Shown: positions 8,762 to 17,575 of the stretch, piece by piece
Layout of the letters: every line of letters starts with the position of its first letter
Position numbering within the stretch: position 1 is the first letter of the stretch
From: Paenirhodobacter populi
Lineage (GTDB): Bacteria; Pseudomonadota; Alphaproteobacteria; Rhodobacterales; Rhodobacteraceae
Direction of reading: 5' to 3'
Assembly: GCF_004022215.1 (NCBI RefSeq)
Contig: NZ_SAUZ01000016.1
Coordinates: forward strand, 1-64,000
DNA: 64,000 bases
Program-made: the position numbers and the translations under genes
The notes under the pieces: model-generated
Databases searched by the model: none
Seen by the model: the letters and a program-made list of their open reading frames with translations, nothing else
What the model was told of the DNA's origin: nothing

Positions 8762-9709
8762 TCAGGATTCATCCCTGCCGCATTTTTCGGCCCCGAAACC
8801 CGAGGCCGCCAGCGGCGCGGGATAGAGCGCCTCCAGCTCCGTCACCAGCGCGGCGGCGAGCGGCGAAAGATCCGTCCCCTGCCGCACCACCGCGTCGAAC
8901 GGGCAGGTATAGACGAACCGCCCGGGCAGCAGTTGCCGCAGCCGGTCGTGGTCGCGCCAGCGCCGCGCCATGTGATCGGGCAGATAGCCGATGAAGGCCC
9001 CGGTCAGGATCAGGATCAACTGCTGTTCCAGCCCCTGCGCCATCGCCGTGGAATTCGGAAAATCGCGGTTGTTCCAGTGATCCTCGCGCCAGTAGCTGCG
9101 CCCCACCGTCCGCATCGAGGCGACGAATTCCGCCGTCAGATCGGCCTCGGGCACCGTCCACAGCGGATGCCCCTGCCCGCAATAGAGGGTATTCCGTTCC
9201 TCGTAGAGCGGGATGTAGCGCAGCCCCTCGACCTTGTGGGGGAACGAACCGATACCGATGTGCAGCGTGCCTTCCAGCACCCGCGCCTGAAGGTCCTGCG
9301 GCGAACATTGCGAGATTTCGTAGCGGATGGCGGGTGCGCGGCGGTCAAGCGCGGCCAGCGCCTCGGGCAGGCGGAAGTTCGGATCGGTCACCAGCATGTC
9401 CACGACGCCGATCCGCAGCGTCCCGGCCAGCGTGTCGCGCAGCGCCGCGGTTTCGGTGACGAAGCCATCCATCGCCACCAGCAGGCGGCGGACGGCGCGA
9501 TGCACCGCCTCGCCCTTCTGCGTCAGACGAAATCCGGCCCGACCCCGGCGGCACAGGGTCACGCCAAGCCGGTCCTCCAGCGCCGCGATCTGGTTCGAGA
9601 TCGTCGATTGCCCGACGTTCAGCTCCGCCTGCGCGGCGGCGAAGCCGCGATGGCGCACCACCGCGTCAAAGACCCGCAGCAGGCGGATATCGGTGCCCGC
9701 AAGCTGCAT
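8762..9709 (-). CDS. LysR-family transcriptional regulator
   Basis: 315 residues. The helix-turn-helix spans about residues 9-65 (LRVFDAVVRHRGFAAAQAEL and STISNQIAALEDRLG). An effector domain begins near residue 94 with LRIGVVD. The gene shares one base with the end of the metallo-beta-lactamase gene and so ends the second transporter operon, but its product is also well placed to control gbuA, which starts 91 bases after its stop. Regulation of gbuA by a LysR protein is inference from position. Confidence 0.85.
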   Translation of the reverse strand: MQLAGTDIRLLRVFDAVVRHRGFAAAQAELNVGQSTISNQIAALEDRLGVTLCRRGRAGFRLTQKGEAVHRAVRRLLVAMDGFVTETAALRDTLAGTLRIGVVDMLVTDPNFRLPEALAALDRRAPAIRYEISQCSPQDLQARVLEGTLHIGIGSFPHKVEGLRYIPLYEERNTLYCGQGHPLWTVPEADLTAEFVASMRTVGRSYWREDHWNNRDFPNSTAMAQGLEQQLILILTGAFIGYLPDHMARRWRDHDRLRQLLPGRFVYTCPFDAVVRQGTDLSPLAAALVTELEALYPAPLAASGFGAEKCGRDES

Positions 9710-10437
9710 CAGGCGCCCTTGGCGCGCAGCCAGTCGTCGATCAGTTCGCGCAGCCTTTCGCCGGAAAAAGAGGGGAAATGCCCGCCATGCACCACCCGCG
9801 CCGGCAGATCGCGCAGCCGCCGCATCGAGGCGATGTATTGCGCCTGTTCCTCGGGGCTTTCGCCTTCGATCAGCGGGCCGTCATAGAGGATATCGCCCGA
9901 GATCAGCACACCCGTCGCCGCCTCCCACAGGGCGATGCCGCCGGGGGAATGGCCGGGGGTGTGGATCACCTCGAAATGCCGGTCGCCAAGGTCGATGATA
10001 TCGCCGTCAGTCAGTATCCGCGTCGCGGGCGCGGGGGCGACGCCGTAGGTCGCGGATTGATAGGGCTCGGGCGGCAGGGCGTCGAAGATCTCGTCGCTGA
10101 CGTAATTCGCCGCCGAAGTGTTGTCCCGCGTCGGCGCGGCGAGGATCGCCGCCTCCGCCGCATGGCACAGCCGGCAGGGAAATTCGTGATGGCAGCCGAT
10201 ATGGTCGAAGTGGGTATGGCTCGCCACCGCGTCGAGCGGCCGTTCCGTCACCAAGGGCACCCATGCGCGCAGCGACACCACGCCCATGCCGCTGTCGACC
10301 AGCATGTCCCGGTCCCGCCCGCGCACATGCCAGATGTTGCAGCGGTAGAATTCCCGGATGAAGGGTTCGTCGATATGGGTTATGCCATCGGCCACCGGGC
10401 GGATGCGATACCAGTCGGCGGGGGGAATGCGGGTCAT
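9709..10437 (-). CDS. Metallo-beta-lactamase-fold hydrolase
   Basis: 242 residues. The metal motif H-x-H-x-D-H is present as SHTHFDHIGCHHEF near residue 73, with a further TPGHSPGG near 159, SGDILYDG near 179 and a terminal GGHFPSF near 220. These are the ordered metal ligands of the MBL superfamily. The substrate is unknown: glyoxalase II, lactonase or another ester/thioester hydrolase are all possible. It overlaps the upstream ATPase gene by 4 bases and the LysR gene by 1, so it is a fixed part of the second polyamine-type transporter operon. Confidence 0.8.
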   Translation of the reverse strand: MTRIPPADWYRIRPVADGITHIDEPFIREFYRCNIWHVRGRDRDMLVDSGMGVVSLRAWVPLVTERPLDAVASHTHFDHIGCHHEFPCRLCHAAEAAILAAPTRDNTSAANYVSDEIFDALPPEPYQSATYGVAPAPATRILTDGDIIDLGDRHFEVIHTPGHSPGGIALWEAATGVLISGDILYDGPLIEGESPEEQAQYIASMRRLRDLPARVVHGGHFPSFSGERLRELIDDWLRAKGA

Positions 10438-11453
10438 GCGACGGCTCCGGACTCAGTGGGCAGGATCACGGGATCGCGGGCGAACAGCGCCACCTCGTCA
10501 CCCACCTTCAGATGTAGCCCCTGCGGCAGGTGCGCGACAAGCCGCATCCCGGGTGCCGCGACGGGTCGGAAATAGCAACGCAGATAGGCGCCGAAGAAGG
10601 CGGCCTCCTCCAGCCGCGCCGGACCCAGCGGCAGATCCCCCGCAAGCCCGATGGATTCCGGCCGCAGGCAGAGCGTGCCCTGCCCGAAGGGCATCGGGCC
10701 AAGCGGCGTCGCGCCCCCCGAAGCGACGGGGATCCGGTTCACCTCGCCCATGAAATTCGCGGAAAACAGGGTGGCGGGGCGCAGGTAGACCTCTTGCGGG
10801 GTTCCGCAATGCTCGATCCGGCCCTGATTCATCACCACGATCCGGTCGGCGACGGCCATCGCCTCTTCCTGATCGTGGGTGACATGGACGAAGGTGGTGC
10901 CGACCCGGCGCTGGATCGCCTTCAGCTCCTCCTGCATCTGGCGGCGGAGTTTGAGGTCGAGCGCGCCGAGCGGCTCATCGAGCAGCAGCACATCGGGCGA
11001 CACGGCCAGCGCGCGGGCCAGCGCCACCCGCTGCCGCTGTCCGCCGGACAGTTCATGCGGGCGCCGCCCGGCCTTGTCGGCCAATCCCACCATGTCGAGC
11101 ATCTCCCCGGCGCGGGCGTTTCGCGCCGCCCGGCCGATGCCGCGCATGCGCAGCCCGAACCCCACGTTGTCGCGCAGCGACATATGCGGGAACAGCGCGT
11201 AATCCTGAAACATCGTCGTCGTCGGGCGGTCTTTCGGCGCGACATGGGTCATGTCCCGCCCGCCGATCAGCACCCGCCCCGCCGAGGGCGTCAGGAACCC
11301 GCCGAGGATCGACAGCAGCGTGGTCTTGCCGCAGCCCGAGGGGCCGAGCAGCACGATGAATTCCCCCGCCGCGATGGTCAGGTCCACCTGATGCAGCGCG
11401 GTGAAGCTGCCAAAACGGTGCTGAACGGCGTCGAAACGGACTTCCGCGGTCAT
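10434..11453 (-). CDS. Polyamine-type ABC transporter ATPase (second PotA-like)
   Basis: 339 residues. Walker A GPSGCGKTT near residue 37, signature ELSGGQRQRVALARAL near 134, Walker B VLLLDEPLGALD near 155 and the switch HDQ near 188 are all intact, followed by a TOBE-type C-terminal domain. Overlaps the permease upstream (4 bases) and the MBL gene downstream (4 bases). The gene order here is D-B-C-A, unlike D-A-B-C in the first system, so the two transporters are not a recent tandem duplication. Confidence 0.9.
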   Translation of the reverse strand: MTAEVRFDAVQHRFGSFTALHQVDLTIAAGEFIVLLGPSGCGKTTLLSILGGFLTPSAGRVLIGGRDMTHVAPKDRPTTTMFQDYALFPHMSLRDNVGFGLRMRGIGRAARNARAGEMLDMVGLADKAGRRPHELSGGQRQRVALARALAVSPDVLLLDEPLGALDLKLRRQMQEELKAIQRRVGTTFVHVTHDQEEAMAVADRIVVMNQGRIEHCGTPQEVYLRPATLFSANFMGEVNRIPVASGGATPLGPMPFGQGTLCLRPESIGLAGDLPLGPARLEEAAFFGAYLRCYFRPVAAPGMRLVAHLPQGLHLKVGDEVALFARDPVILPTESGAVA

Positions 11454-12223
11454 GTCCGGGCCTTTCGGAACAGGGTAAGCTCAAGCGCCACGACCATCAC
11501 GACCGAGACGAGGAAGACCAGCGACCCGATCGCGTTGGTCTTGGGCGACAGGCCGGAGCGCAGCATCGACCAGATCTCGACCGGCAGGGTCACGTCGAAG
11601 CGCGTCAGCAGGAAGGCGATGATGAATTCGTCCCAGCTGAAGGTGAAGCTGAGGAAGAAGGCCGCCGCCACCGCCGGCGCCAGCATCGGCACCGAGATCA
11701 GCCACAGCACCTGCCATTCCGCCGCGCCCAGATCGCGCGCCGCGCGCATGGCGTTGCGCTGATGTTCCCCCATCGCCGCATATAGGATGGCGAAGCACAG
11801 GGGCAGGTTGATGACCACATGGCCGATCCCCGTGGCGATCAGCGACGGCCGGATCCCCACCTGATTGAACATCTGCAACAGGCCGAGCGCGATGATCAGA
11901 TAGCTGACCGTCATCGGCGCGATCAGCACGCCCCGCATCAGCGCCGATCCCGGCAGCGCCACCCGCGCGAGCCCCGAGGCCGCCAGAAACCCCAGCACCA
12001 CCGACACAAGCGCCGACCCGGATGCGACCAGCAGCGAATTGCGCAGGGCCGCCATCAGCGCCCGGTTTCCGAGGATCTCGCCATACCAACGCAAAGTCGC
12101 GCCGCGAAAGGGCGGCACCGGCAGACGCCCGTCCTGAAAGGAAAAGACCACCAGCACCACGACCGGCAGCAGGATGAAGGCGAAGGTCGCGGCCAGATAG
12201 GCCCATGACAGGAAGCGCATCAT
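11450..12223 (-). CDS. Polyamine-type ABC transporter permease (second PotC-like)
   Basis: 257 residues with about six membrane segments. The EAA-type loop reads RAARDLGAAEWQVLWLISVP near residues 158-177. The start MMRFLSWAY at 12223 overlaps the preceding permease by 4 bases. FTFSWDEFIIAFLLTRFD in the C-terminal third is characteristic of PotC relatives. Part of the second transporter operon 14126 to 8762. Confidence 0.85.
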   Translation of the reverse strand: MMRFLSWAYLAATFAFILLPVVVLVVFSFQDGRLPVPPFRGATLRWYGEILGNRALMAALRNSLLVASGSALVSVVLGFLAASGLARVALPGSALMRGVLIAPMTVSYLIIALGLLQMFNQVGIRPSLIATGIGHVVINLPLCFAILYAAMGEHQRNAMRAARDLGAAEWQVLWLISVPMLAPAVAAAFFLSFTFSWDEFIIAFLLTRFDVTLPVEIWSMLRSGLSPKTNAIGSLVFLVSVVMVVALELTLFRKART

Positions 12224-13074
12224 AGCCGGTCCATCCTCAGCCAGCGGGCGCAGGCGGCATAGGCCAGCGTCACGATCGCCATCAGCACCACGGCGAGCGC
12301 CGAGGCCATCGGATAATCCCCCCGCCGCCCCAGTTGCAGCATGATGAGCTGGGGCACCGTCAGCTCGTTGTTGCCGCCAAGGATCTGCGGGGTGATGTAA
12401 TCGCCGATGCACAGCACGAAGGTCAGGAACGCCCCGGTCACCACCCCGGGCAGCGTCAATGGCAGGATCACCAGCCGGATCACCTGAAACCGCGAGGCGC
12501 CCAGATCCTCGGCCGCGCGGGCGTAGTTCGGCGACAGCTGCACGAGGTTCGCGTAGATCGTCAGCGTCAGCAGCATGACGAAGAAATGCACGAAGCCGAT
12601 CACCGTGGCCGAGCGTGTGGCCATGATCTGCACCGGCTCGGACAACAGGCCAATCCCGGTCAGCGCGTTCATCACCACGCCCCTCTCGCCCAGCACCAGC
12701 GCCCAAGAATAGGACCGCACCACATAGGAGGTCCAGAACGGCAGGACGGCCAGCAGCAGCGCCAGCCTGCGCCATTGCGGCGGCACCCGCATCGCGATGA
12801 TCCACGCCAGCGGCCATGCCAGCAGGACGGAAATCACCGTGACGATCGCGGTGATCTGCAACGACACCCAGATGCCCCGGCGCAGCGACGGCTCGGTGAA
12901 GATCCGCAGGTAGTTGCCCGCGTCCGGCCCCGGCACCACCATGCGCCCGTCCAGATGCGCAAGGCTCATCCAGACCATCGCCGCGAAGGGCAGCACGAAA
13001 AAGGCCACCGTCCAGATCAGCGCCGGGGCGACCAGCGCCGCGCCCAGTCGTCTTTCGCGGGTCTCGATGCGCAT
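12220..13074 (-). CDS. Polyamine-type ABC transporter permease (second PotB-like)
   Basis: 284 residues. It begins MRIETRERRLGAALVAPALI with the first membrane segment right after the start, contains the FWTSYVVRSYSW segment common in PotB relatives, and has an EAA loop RAAEDLGASRFQVIRLVILP near residues 187-206. The start at 13074 lies 2 bases after the stop of the binding-protein gene. Works with the PotC-like partner and the ATPase downstream. Confidence 0.85.
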   Translation of the reverse strand: MRIETRERRLGAALVAPALIWTVAFFVLPFAAMVWMSLAHLDGRMVVPGPDAGNYLRIFTEPSLRRGIWVSLQITAIVTVISVLLAWPLAWIIAMRVPPQWRRLALLLAVLPFWTSYVVRSYSWALVLGERGVVMNALTGIGLLSEPVQIMATRSATVIGFVHFFVMLLTLTIYANLVQLSPNYARAAEDLGASRFQVIRLVILPLTLPGVVTGAFLTFVLCIGDYITPQILGGNNELTVPQLIMLQLGRRGDYPMASALAVVLMAIVTLAYAACARWLRMDRL

Positions 13075-13076
13075 CT

Positions 13077-14126
13077 TCAGTGCTGCAACATGTCGGTCCA
13101 GAGGTCCTGCATCGCCGCATCCGTCGCCGCGTCGGGCACCGGGTAAAGCTGCGCGCGGGCCAGATAGTCGGCCTGTTCGTCCCACCGCAGGATGGCCTTT
13201 TGCGCGTCGTCCAGATGCGCCTCGGCCTTGCGGTTCGCGGGCATGCCCCAGTAGCACGAAGACGTCGCCAGCCGGGCCTGCCCCTCGGGCGAGGTGATGT
13301 ATTTCACGAATTCCAGCGCGAGGTCTGGCCGCGTCGAATCCTTCAGCACCGCCAGAGACTGCGCCCAGACGAGCCCGCCTTCCTCGGGGATGGTCCAGTC
13401 GAGATCGGCGTTTTCCTCATGCAGCACCGCCGTCAGCCATTCGCCGCCGCCGACAAGGATGTCCACCTCCCCGGTCGCCAGCGCGGTCTGGCTTGCCACC
13501 ACGTCGGAAACCTGTTTCGAGGCGGCCTTCAGCGCGAACAGCGGTTCGCGGATCTTGTCCAGCGCCGCGGCGTCCAGATCCGCCGTCGCGATGCCCTGCG
13601 ACAGACCGACGAGCCCCTCGACCGGCAGGTAGTAATCATAGACCGCGATCCGCCCGGCATATTTTCCCGACCACAGCGAAGCGAGGCTTTTCATGTCCTC
13701 GGGATCGACCTTGGCCTTGTTGTAGGCGATGGTGTTGTAGCCGAATTTCTCGGTCACCGCATAGGTCACGCCGTCGACGGTGTTGTTTTCGTCCAGAACC
13801 ACCTGCGGGAAATAATCCGCGACCGGAAGCTGATCCACCGGCAGGGGGGCGAGCAGGTCGCGTTCGACCGCGCGCCCGACATCCACCGCGTCGATCACCA
13901 TCACGTCCCAGTCCCCCGGCCGGGATTGTTCGAGGATCGTCAGCCCCGCCGCGGTGCCTTCGTATTCCTTGGTGTTCACCCGCACGCCATGCGCCGTCTC
14001 GAACGGTTCCAGCAGGGCCGGATCGGCGTGGTCGCACCAGATCAGGGCGTTCAATTCCTGCGCATCGGCGGCACCGGCGAAACCAAGGCAGAGCGCCGCA
14101 ACGGCGCAGGTGTGTTTCAGCGTCAT
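13077..14126 (-). CDS. Periplasmic polyamine-type binding protein (second PotD-like)
   Basis: 349 residues with a Sec-type leader (MTLKHTCAVAALCLGFAGAA, cleavage near ADA-QE), unlike the twin-arginine leader of the first system. The mature protein starts LNALIWCDHADPALLEPFE and keeps the extracellular solute-binding pattern of the PotD/PotF class (DVMVIDAVDVGRAVERDLL near residue 75, GYNTIAYNKAKV near 127). It is the first gene of its operon and diverges from the TetR gene across a 108-base space containing dyads. Confidence 0.85.
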   Translation of the reverse strand: MTLKHTCAVAALCLGFAGAADAQELNALIWCDHADPALLEPFETAHGVRVNTKEYEGTAAGLTILEQSRPGDWDVMVIDAVDVGRAVERDLLAPLPVDQLPVADYFPQVVLDENNTVDGVTYAVTEKFGYNTIAYNKAKVDPEDMKSLASLWSGKYAGRIAVYDYYLPVEGLVGLSQGIATADLDAAALDKIREPLFALKAASKQVSDVVASQTALATGEVDILVGGGEWLTAVLHEENADLDWTIPEEGGLVWAQSLAVLKDSTRPDLALEFVKYITSPEGQARLATSSCYWGMPANRKAEAHLDDAQKAILRWDEQADYLARAQLYPVPDAATDAAMQDLWTDMLQH

Positions 14127-14186
14127 TTCCGTCTCCTGTCGGTCAGCGGCGCATCTGTGGCGCCTTCTTCAGAAAAAAGTTGAACG

Positions 14187-14218
14187 CATTCATTTTTACA
14201 GTCAATGCTAATTTTAGC
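14187..14218. promoter_or_regulatory. Operator candidates between the second potD-like gene and tetR
   Basis: Two small dyads lie side by side just upstream of the TetR ribosome binding site. One is CATTCAT (14187-14193) against GTCAATG (14201-14207), an imperfect pair. The other is GCTAA-TT-TTAGC at 14207-14218, a perfect 5-base dyad. TetR-family repressors commonly bind such dyads in the space shared with their divergent target. The left part matches the gbuA upstream palindrome at 12 of 13 bases. Confidence 0.45.
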
Positions 14219-14234
14219 GAATAGGAGATTGCCG

Positions 14235-14867
14235 ATGACCGGCCCGACGACGGGACTGCGCGCGAAACAGAAAGCCCGGCGCAACCGCAGCCTGCTGAAG
14301 GCTGCGAGCACACTTTTCGGGCAGGTCGGATACGAGGCGGCGCGAATCGATTCCATCGCCGAGGCGGCCGAGGTCTCCGTCGGCACCTTCTACAACTACT
14401 ACGAGAACAAGGCTGAGCTGCTGCTGGCGATCGTCACGATGGAGGTGGAGGAAGTCCTGCATCAGGGCGCCGCCGTCGTCGCCGCGCCGCCCGAAGCCGT
14501 CGAACTGGCGCTGCGGCGGCTGATCTCGACCTATTACGACCATTCGCTGGTCTATCTGACGAAAGAGATGTGGCGCACCGCGATGGCGATGGCGATCCAG
14601 CATCCGGAAACACCCTTTTCGCGCCGCTACCATGATCTGGACGCGCAGCTTGCCGCGCAGGTCACGGCCCTGCTGCGGGCGTTGCAGGCACGCGGATCGA
14701 TCCGCGCCGAGGCGGATGCCGGGGCGCTCGGCCTGATCCTGTTCAACGATCTCAACGCCGCCTTCACCCAATTCGCGATGCAGGAGGAGATGACGCTTGC
14801 GGCGCTCAAGGACAGCCTTTTTGCCCGGCTGCATGCAGTGACGGGGCTGATCGCGCTGAGACCGTGA
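14235..14867 (+). CDS. TetR-family transcriptional regulator
   Basis: 210 residues. The N-terminal helix-turn-helix is clear: AASTLFGQVGYEAARIDSIA and EVSVGTFYNYYENKAELLLA within residues 20-65. The C-terminal ligand domain is helical and not assignable. The ATG at 14235 follows AGGAG at 14223-14227; an in-frame ATG at 14205 lies inside the operator region and has no such site. It diverges from the second polyamine-type transporter operon, which it probably represses. The stop is followed by a dispersed repeat element in the convergent space before tauC. Confidence 0.85.
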   Translation: MTGPTTGLRAKQKARRNRSLLKAASTLFGQVGYEAARIDSIAEAAEVSVGTFYNYYENKAELLLAIVTMEVEEVLHQGAAVVAAPPEAVELALRRLISTYYDHSLVYLTKEMWRTAMAMAIQHPETPFSRRYHDLDAQLAAQVTALLRALQARGSIRAEADAGALGLILFNDLNAAFTQFAMQEEMTLAALKDSLFARLHAVTGLIALRP

Positions 14868-14894
14868 TCGTGGACGCATGTGGCGCGGGAGAAA

Positions 14895-14949
14895 GGGGGC
14901 GCTGCCCCCTCAGCGCAAGCGCCTCACCCCCGGGATATTTCTGGAAGAA
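14895..14949 (+). repeat. Dispersed intergenic repeat, copy A
   Basis: A GGGGGC-GCT-GCCCCC stem is followed by a second short stem (GCGC-AA-GCGC) and the tail TCACCCCCGGGATATTT then CTGGAA. It lies between the convergent TetR and tauC genes. The middle hairpin differs in sequence but not in form from the other copies; the flanking stem and tail are conserved. Confidence 0.8.
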
Positions 14950-14982
14950 TGATGGGCAAAACGCTTTCGGTTCCGATGGGGA

Positions 14983-15759
14983 CTAGCGGTGGCTGGCCCA
15001 CGGGATGAACAAGCGCTCGACGATGCGCAGGATCACCTCGAAGGCGAAGGCGAGCGCCGAGATCACCAGAATCCCCGCGATGACCACATCGGTGACAAGG
15101 AACTGCGCCGCCGACTGGATCATGTAGCCCAATCCGCGCGCCGCGGCGACCAGCTCGGCCGCGACCAGCGTCGTCCAGCCCGCGCCAAGCGCGATCCGCA
15201 CGCCCGTCAGGATCTGCGGCAGGGCGGCGGGCAGCAGCACGAACCACAGCACCTGCCCGCGTGTCGCGCCAAGGGAGCGCGCGGCATGGATCTGGCCAAG
15301 CGAGGCCTGCCGCACCCCGGCGGCGGTCGAAATCGCGATGGGCGCCAGCATGGCGAGCCCGATCACGAGGATCTTGGACGGTTCCCCGATGCCGAACCAG
15401 ATGATGATCAGCGGCAGATAGGCCAAAGGCGGCAGCGGCCGGACGAATTCGATGATCGGGTCCAGCACGCCGCGCCCCACCGGGCTGGTGGCGATCAGCA
15501 CGCCCACCGGCACCGCCACCAGCGCCGTCAGCACCAGCGCCGCCATCACGCGCCCGAGGCTTGCGGCCGCATGGGCGCCGAGGGTCGAGCCCGCATAGCC
15601 CTGCGAGATCAGCAGTTGCCCGGCCTTCAGCACCTGCAGGGGCGAGGGCAGGAAGACCGGCGACACCCAGCCCCGTGTCGAGGCGAGCGTCCAGACCGTC
15701 AGCACGATCGCAAGGGTGGCGATCCCGGTAAGCAGCGTCATGTGGCGGGTATCACGCAT
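14983..15759 (-). CDS. tauC: Taurine/sulfonate-type ABC transporter permease (TauC-like)
   Basis: 258 residues with about six membrane segments. EFVRPLPPLAYLPLIIIWFG near residue 98 and the EAA-type segment HAARSLGATRGQVLWFVLLP near 156 are characteristic of the SsuC/TauC group. The start at 15759 overlaps the end of tauB by 8 bases. It forms the channel for the tauA binding protein and tauB ATPase. tauD and other taurine-degrading genes are not in the window, so an alternative alkanesulfonate is possible. Confidence 0.8.
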   Translation of the reverse strand: MRDTRHMTLLTGIATLAIVLTVWTLASTRGWVSPVFLPSPLQVLKAGQLLISQGYAGSTLGAHAAASLGRVMAALVLTALVAVPVGVLIATSPVGRGVLDPIIEFVRPLPPLAYLPLIIIWFGIGEPSKILVIGLAMLAPIAISTAAGVRQASLGQIHAARSLGATRGQVLWFVLLPAALPQILTGVRIALGAGWTTLVAAELVAAARGLGYMIQSAAQFLVTDVVIAGILVISALAFAFEVILRIVERLFIPWASHR

Positions 15760-16531
15760 GGTTTGCCTCCTCGCCCGCATGGATCGCATCGACGAGTTCC
15801 TCGCGCAGGGCGATGAAGCCGGGCTCGGCCCTGAGCGCGCGCGAGGTTTCGCCATCCAGAAAGCGTTGGCCGTAATCCACCGCCCGGTCGATCACGATCC
15901 GCCCCGGATCGGGGGCAAGGACCAGCACGCGGGTCGCCAAGAACAGCGCCTCCTCGACCGAATGGGTGATGAGCAGAACCCCCGCGCCGCTGTCCGACCA
16001 GACGCGCAGCAGCAGTTCCTGCATCCGGTCGCGCGTCATCGCGTCGAGCGCGCCCAGTGGTTCGTCCATCAGCAGGAAGGCGGGATCGGCGGCAAGTGCC
16101 CGCGCGATGCCGACACGCTGCCTTTGTCCGCCCGAAAGCTGCCAGATCCGTTTCGCCCCCTGCCCCGCCAGCCCGACACCGGCCAGCAGCGCCTCGGCCC
16201 GATCCGACCGTTCCGCCCGCGGCCGGCCGGACAGGCGCAGCGCGAAGGCGACGTTCTCGCGCACCGTCAGCCAGGGAAACAGCGCGTCGTCCTGAAACAC
16301 CACCGCCCGTTCGCGCCCGGGTCCGGTGACGGGCGCCCCGTCCAGCGTGATCCGCCCCCGGCTGGGCGACAAAAACCCCGCCGCAAGGTTCAGCAGCGAG
16401 GTCTTGCCCGATCCCGACCGACCGATGACGGTCAGGAACTCGCCCCGGCGGAAGGACAGGCCGATCCCCGACAGGACCGCGCCCTGCGTGCTGTAATCAA
16501 GGGAAACATCGTCAAAGGACAGAAGCGACAT
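15752..16531 (-). CDS. tauB: Taurine/sulfonate-type ABC transporter ATPase (TauB-like)
   Basis: 259 residues. Walker A GRSGSGKTS near residue 38, the Q-loop segment AVVFQDDALFPWLTVRENVA near 77, signature LSGGQRQRVGIARAL near 130, Walker B AFLLMDEPLGALD near 152 and the switch ITHSVEEALFLA near 184 are intact. The GPGRERAVVFQ stretch just before the Q-loop is typical of TauB. It lies between tauA and tauC. Confidence 0.85.
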   Translation of the reverse strand: MSLLSFDDVSLDYSTQGAVLSGIGLSFRRGEFLTVIGRSGSGKTSLLNLAAGFLSPSRGRITLDGAPVTGPGRERAVVFQDDALFPWLTVRENVAFALRLSGRPRAERSDRAEALLAGVGLAGQGAKRIWQLSGGQRQRVGIARALAADPAFLLMDEPLGALDAMTRDRMQELLLRVWSDSGAGVLLITHSVEEALFLATRVLVLAPDPGRIVIDRAVDYGQRFLDGETSRALRAEPGFIALREELVDAIHAGEEANHA

Positions 16532-16552
16532 GGGGTTCTCCGCAACGGGACA

Positions 16553-16579
16553 GCCCGCCCCGCCATGGGCGGGACGGGC
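16553..16579 (-). terminator. Intercistronic hairpin between tauA and tauB
   Basis: Arms at 16553-16564 and 16568-16579 pair over 12 positions with one mismatch around a 3-base loop. No T-run follows on the gene strand, so a processing or transcript-stabilising element, or partial terminator, lowering tauB and tauC relative to tauA is likelier than full termination. Confidence 0.55.
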
Positions 16580-16600
16580 AGATGCCGGGATGGCTGGGCG

Positions 16601-17575
16601 CTATTGCGCGGCGGTGGCGAACCGGGGTGCGACGGCGGCGGAGTAATCCGGCAGGGCCGCGGGGATCGAACCCTGCTCGACCAGGAAGCCGGCGGTGTCG
16701 GTGATCGCCTTGACCGTCTCGCCCCCAAGGAAGGCCGGCGAGGTCTGATCCTTCAGCCCGGCGAATTTGTAGCCTTGCAGGAGCTGCGGCACATCCTCGG
16801 GCTTCGCGCCGGTCAGATCGGCGATCGCCTTGACCTGCGGAGAGTCCGGCGTGAAGGCGGCCGGATCGGCCAGATAGGCATCGGTCGCGGCGCCCGTCAC
16901 CTTGACGAAGGCGGTGACGATCTCGGGATGCTTTTCGGCGTAATCCTTGCGCACGATCCAGGCGTCGAAGGTCGGCGCGCCCCATTCCGCGACATCGGCG
17001 CTGTCGGCCAGAACCGTGCCGCCCGTCGCCTTGATCTGTTGCAGCACCGGATCCCAGACATAGGCCCCGTCGAGATCGCCCCGTTCCCACGCCGCGGCGA
17101 TATCCTGCGGGCGCAGGTTCAGAAGCTGCACCTGCTTCGCGTCGATCCCCCAGTGTTTCAGCGCCGACAGCAGTGAATAATGCGCGGTCGAGACGAAGGG
17201 CGTGGCGATCTTCTTGCCGACCAGATCCCTGGGGTCCGTGATGCCCTTGACGGCCAGCGCCTCGGATTGCGCGATATTGCCGACGACATAGATCGTCTCG
17301 ATCGGCAGGCCGCGGCTGACCCCCGCCGTCAACGGCGAAGACCCGACATAGCCGATGTCGATCGAGCCAGAGGCGATCGCCGCGATCACATCCGCGCCGC
17401 CGCCGAACTGCAGCCATTCGACCTTCGCCCCGGTTTCCGTGTCATAGGTGCCCTCGGCCTGCGGCACGCGCGCGGGCTCGACGATCTGCTGCCAGCCGAT
17501 GCGCAGGGTCGCTTCCTCGGCATGGGCCGGGAAGGCCGACAGGGCCAGAAGCGCGAGAATTGCCTTGAATTTCAT
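16601..17575 (-). CDS. tauA: Taurine-binding periplasmic protein (TauA-like)
   Basis: 324 residues with a Sec leader (MKFKAILALLALSAFPAHAE, cleavage after AHA). The mature part has GWQQIVEPARVPQAEGTYD, FGGGADVIAAIASGSIDIGY and ATPFVSTAHYSLLSALKHWG, the last being a hallmark of TauA rather than SsuA. It binds taurine or a similar sulfonate in the periplasm and delivers it to TauBC. First gene of tauABC; a 555-base non-coding stretch lies upstream. Confidence 0.85.
   Translation of the reverse strand: MKFKAILALLALSAFPAHAEEATLRIGWQQIVEPARVPQAEGTYDTETGAKVEWLQFGGGADVIAAIASGSIDIGYVGSSPLTAGVSRGLPIETIYVVGNIAQSEALAVKGITDPRDLVGKKIATPFVSTAHYSLLSALKHWGIDAKQVQLLNLRPQDIAAAWERGDLDGAYVWDPVLQQIKATGGTVLADSADVAEWGAPTFDAWIVRKDYAEKHPEIVTAFVKVTGAATDAYLADPAAFTPDSPQVKAIADLTGAKPEDVPQLLQGYKFAGLKDQTSPAFLGGETVKAITDTAGFLVEQGSIPAALPDYSAAVAPRFATAAQ

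Noticed and set aside
14205-14234. Ten-residue N-terminal extension of the TetR protein
   Set aside because: The ATG at 14205 lies within the operator dyads and has no ribosome binding site; AGGAG is correctly placed for the ATG at 14235.
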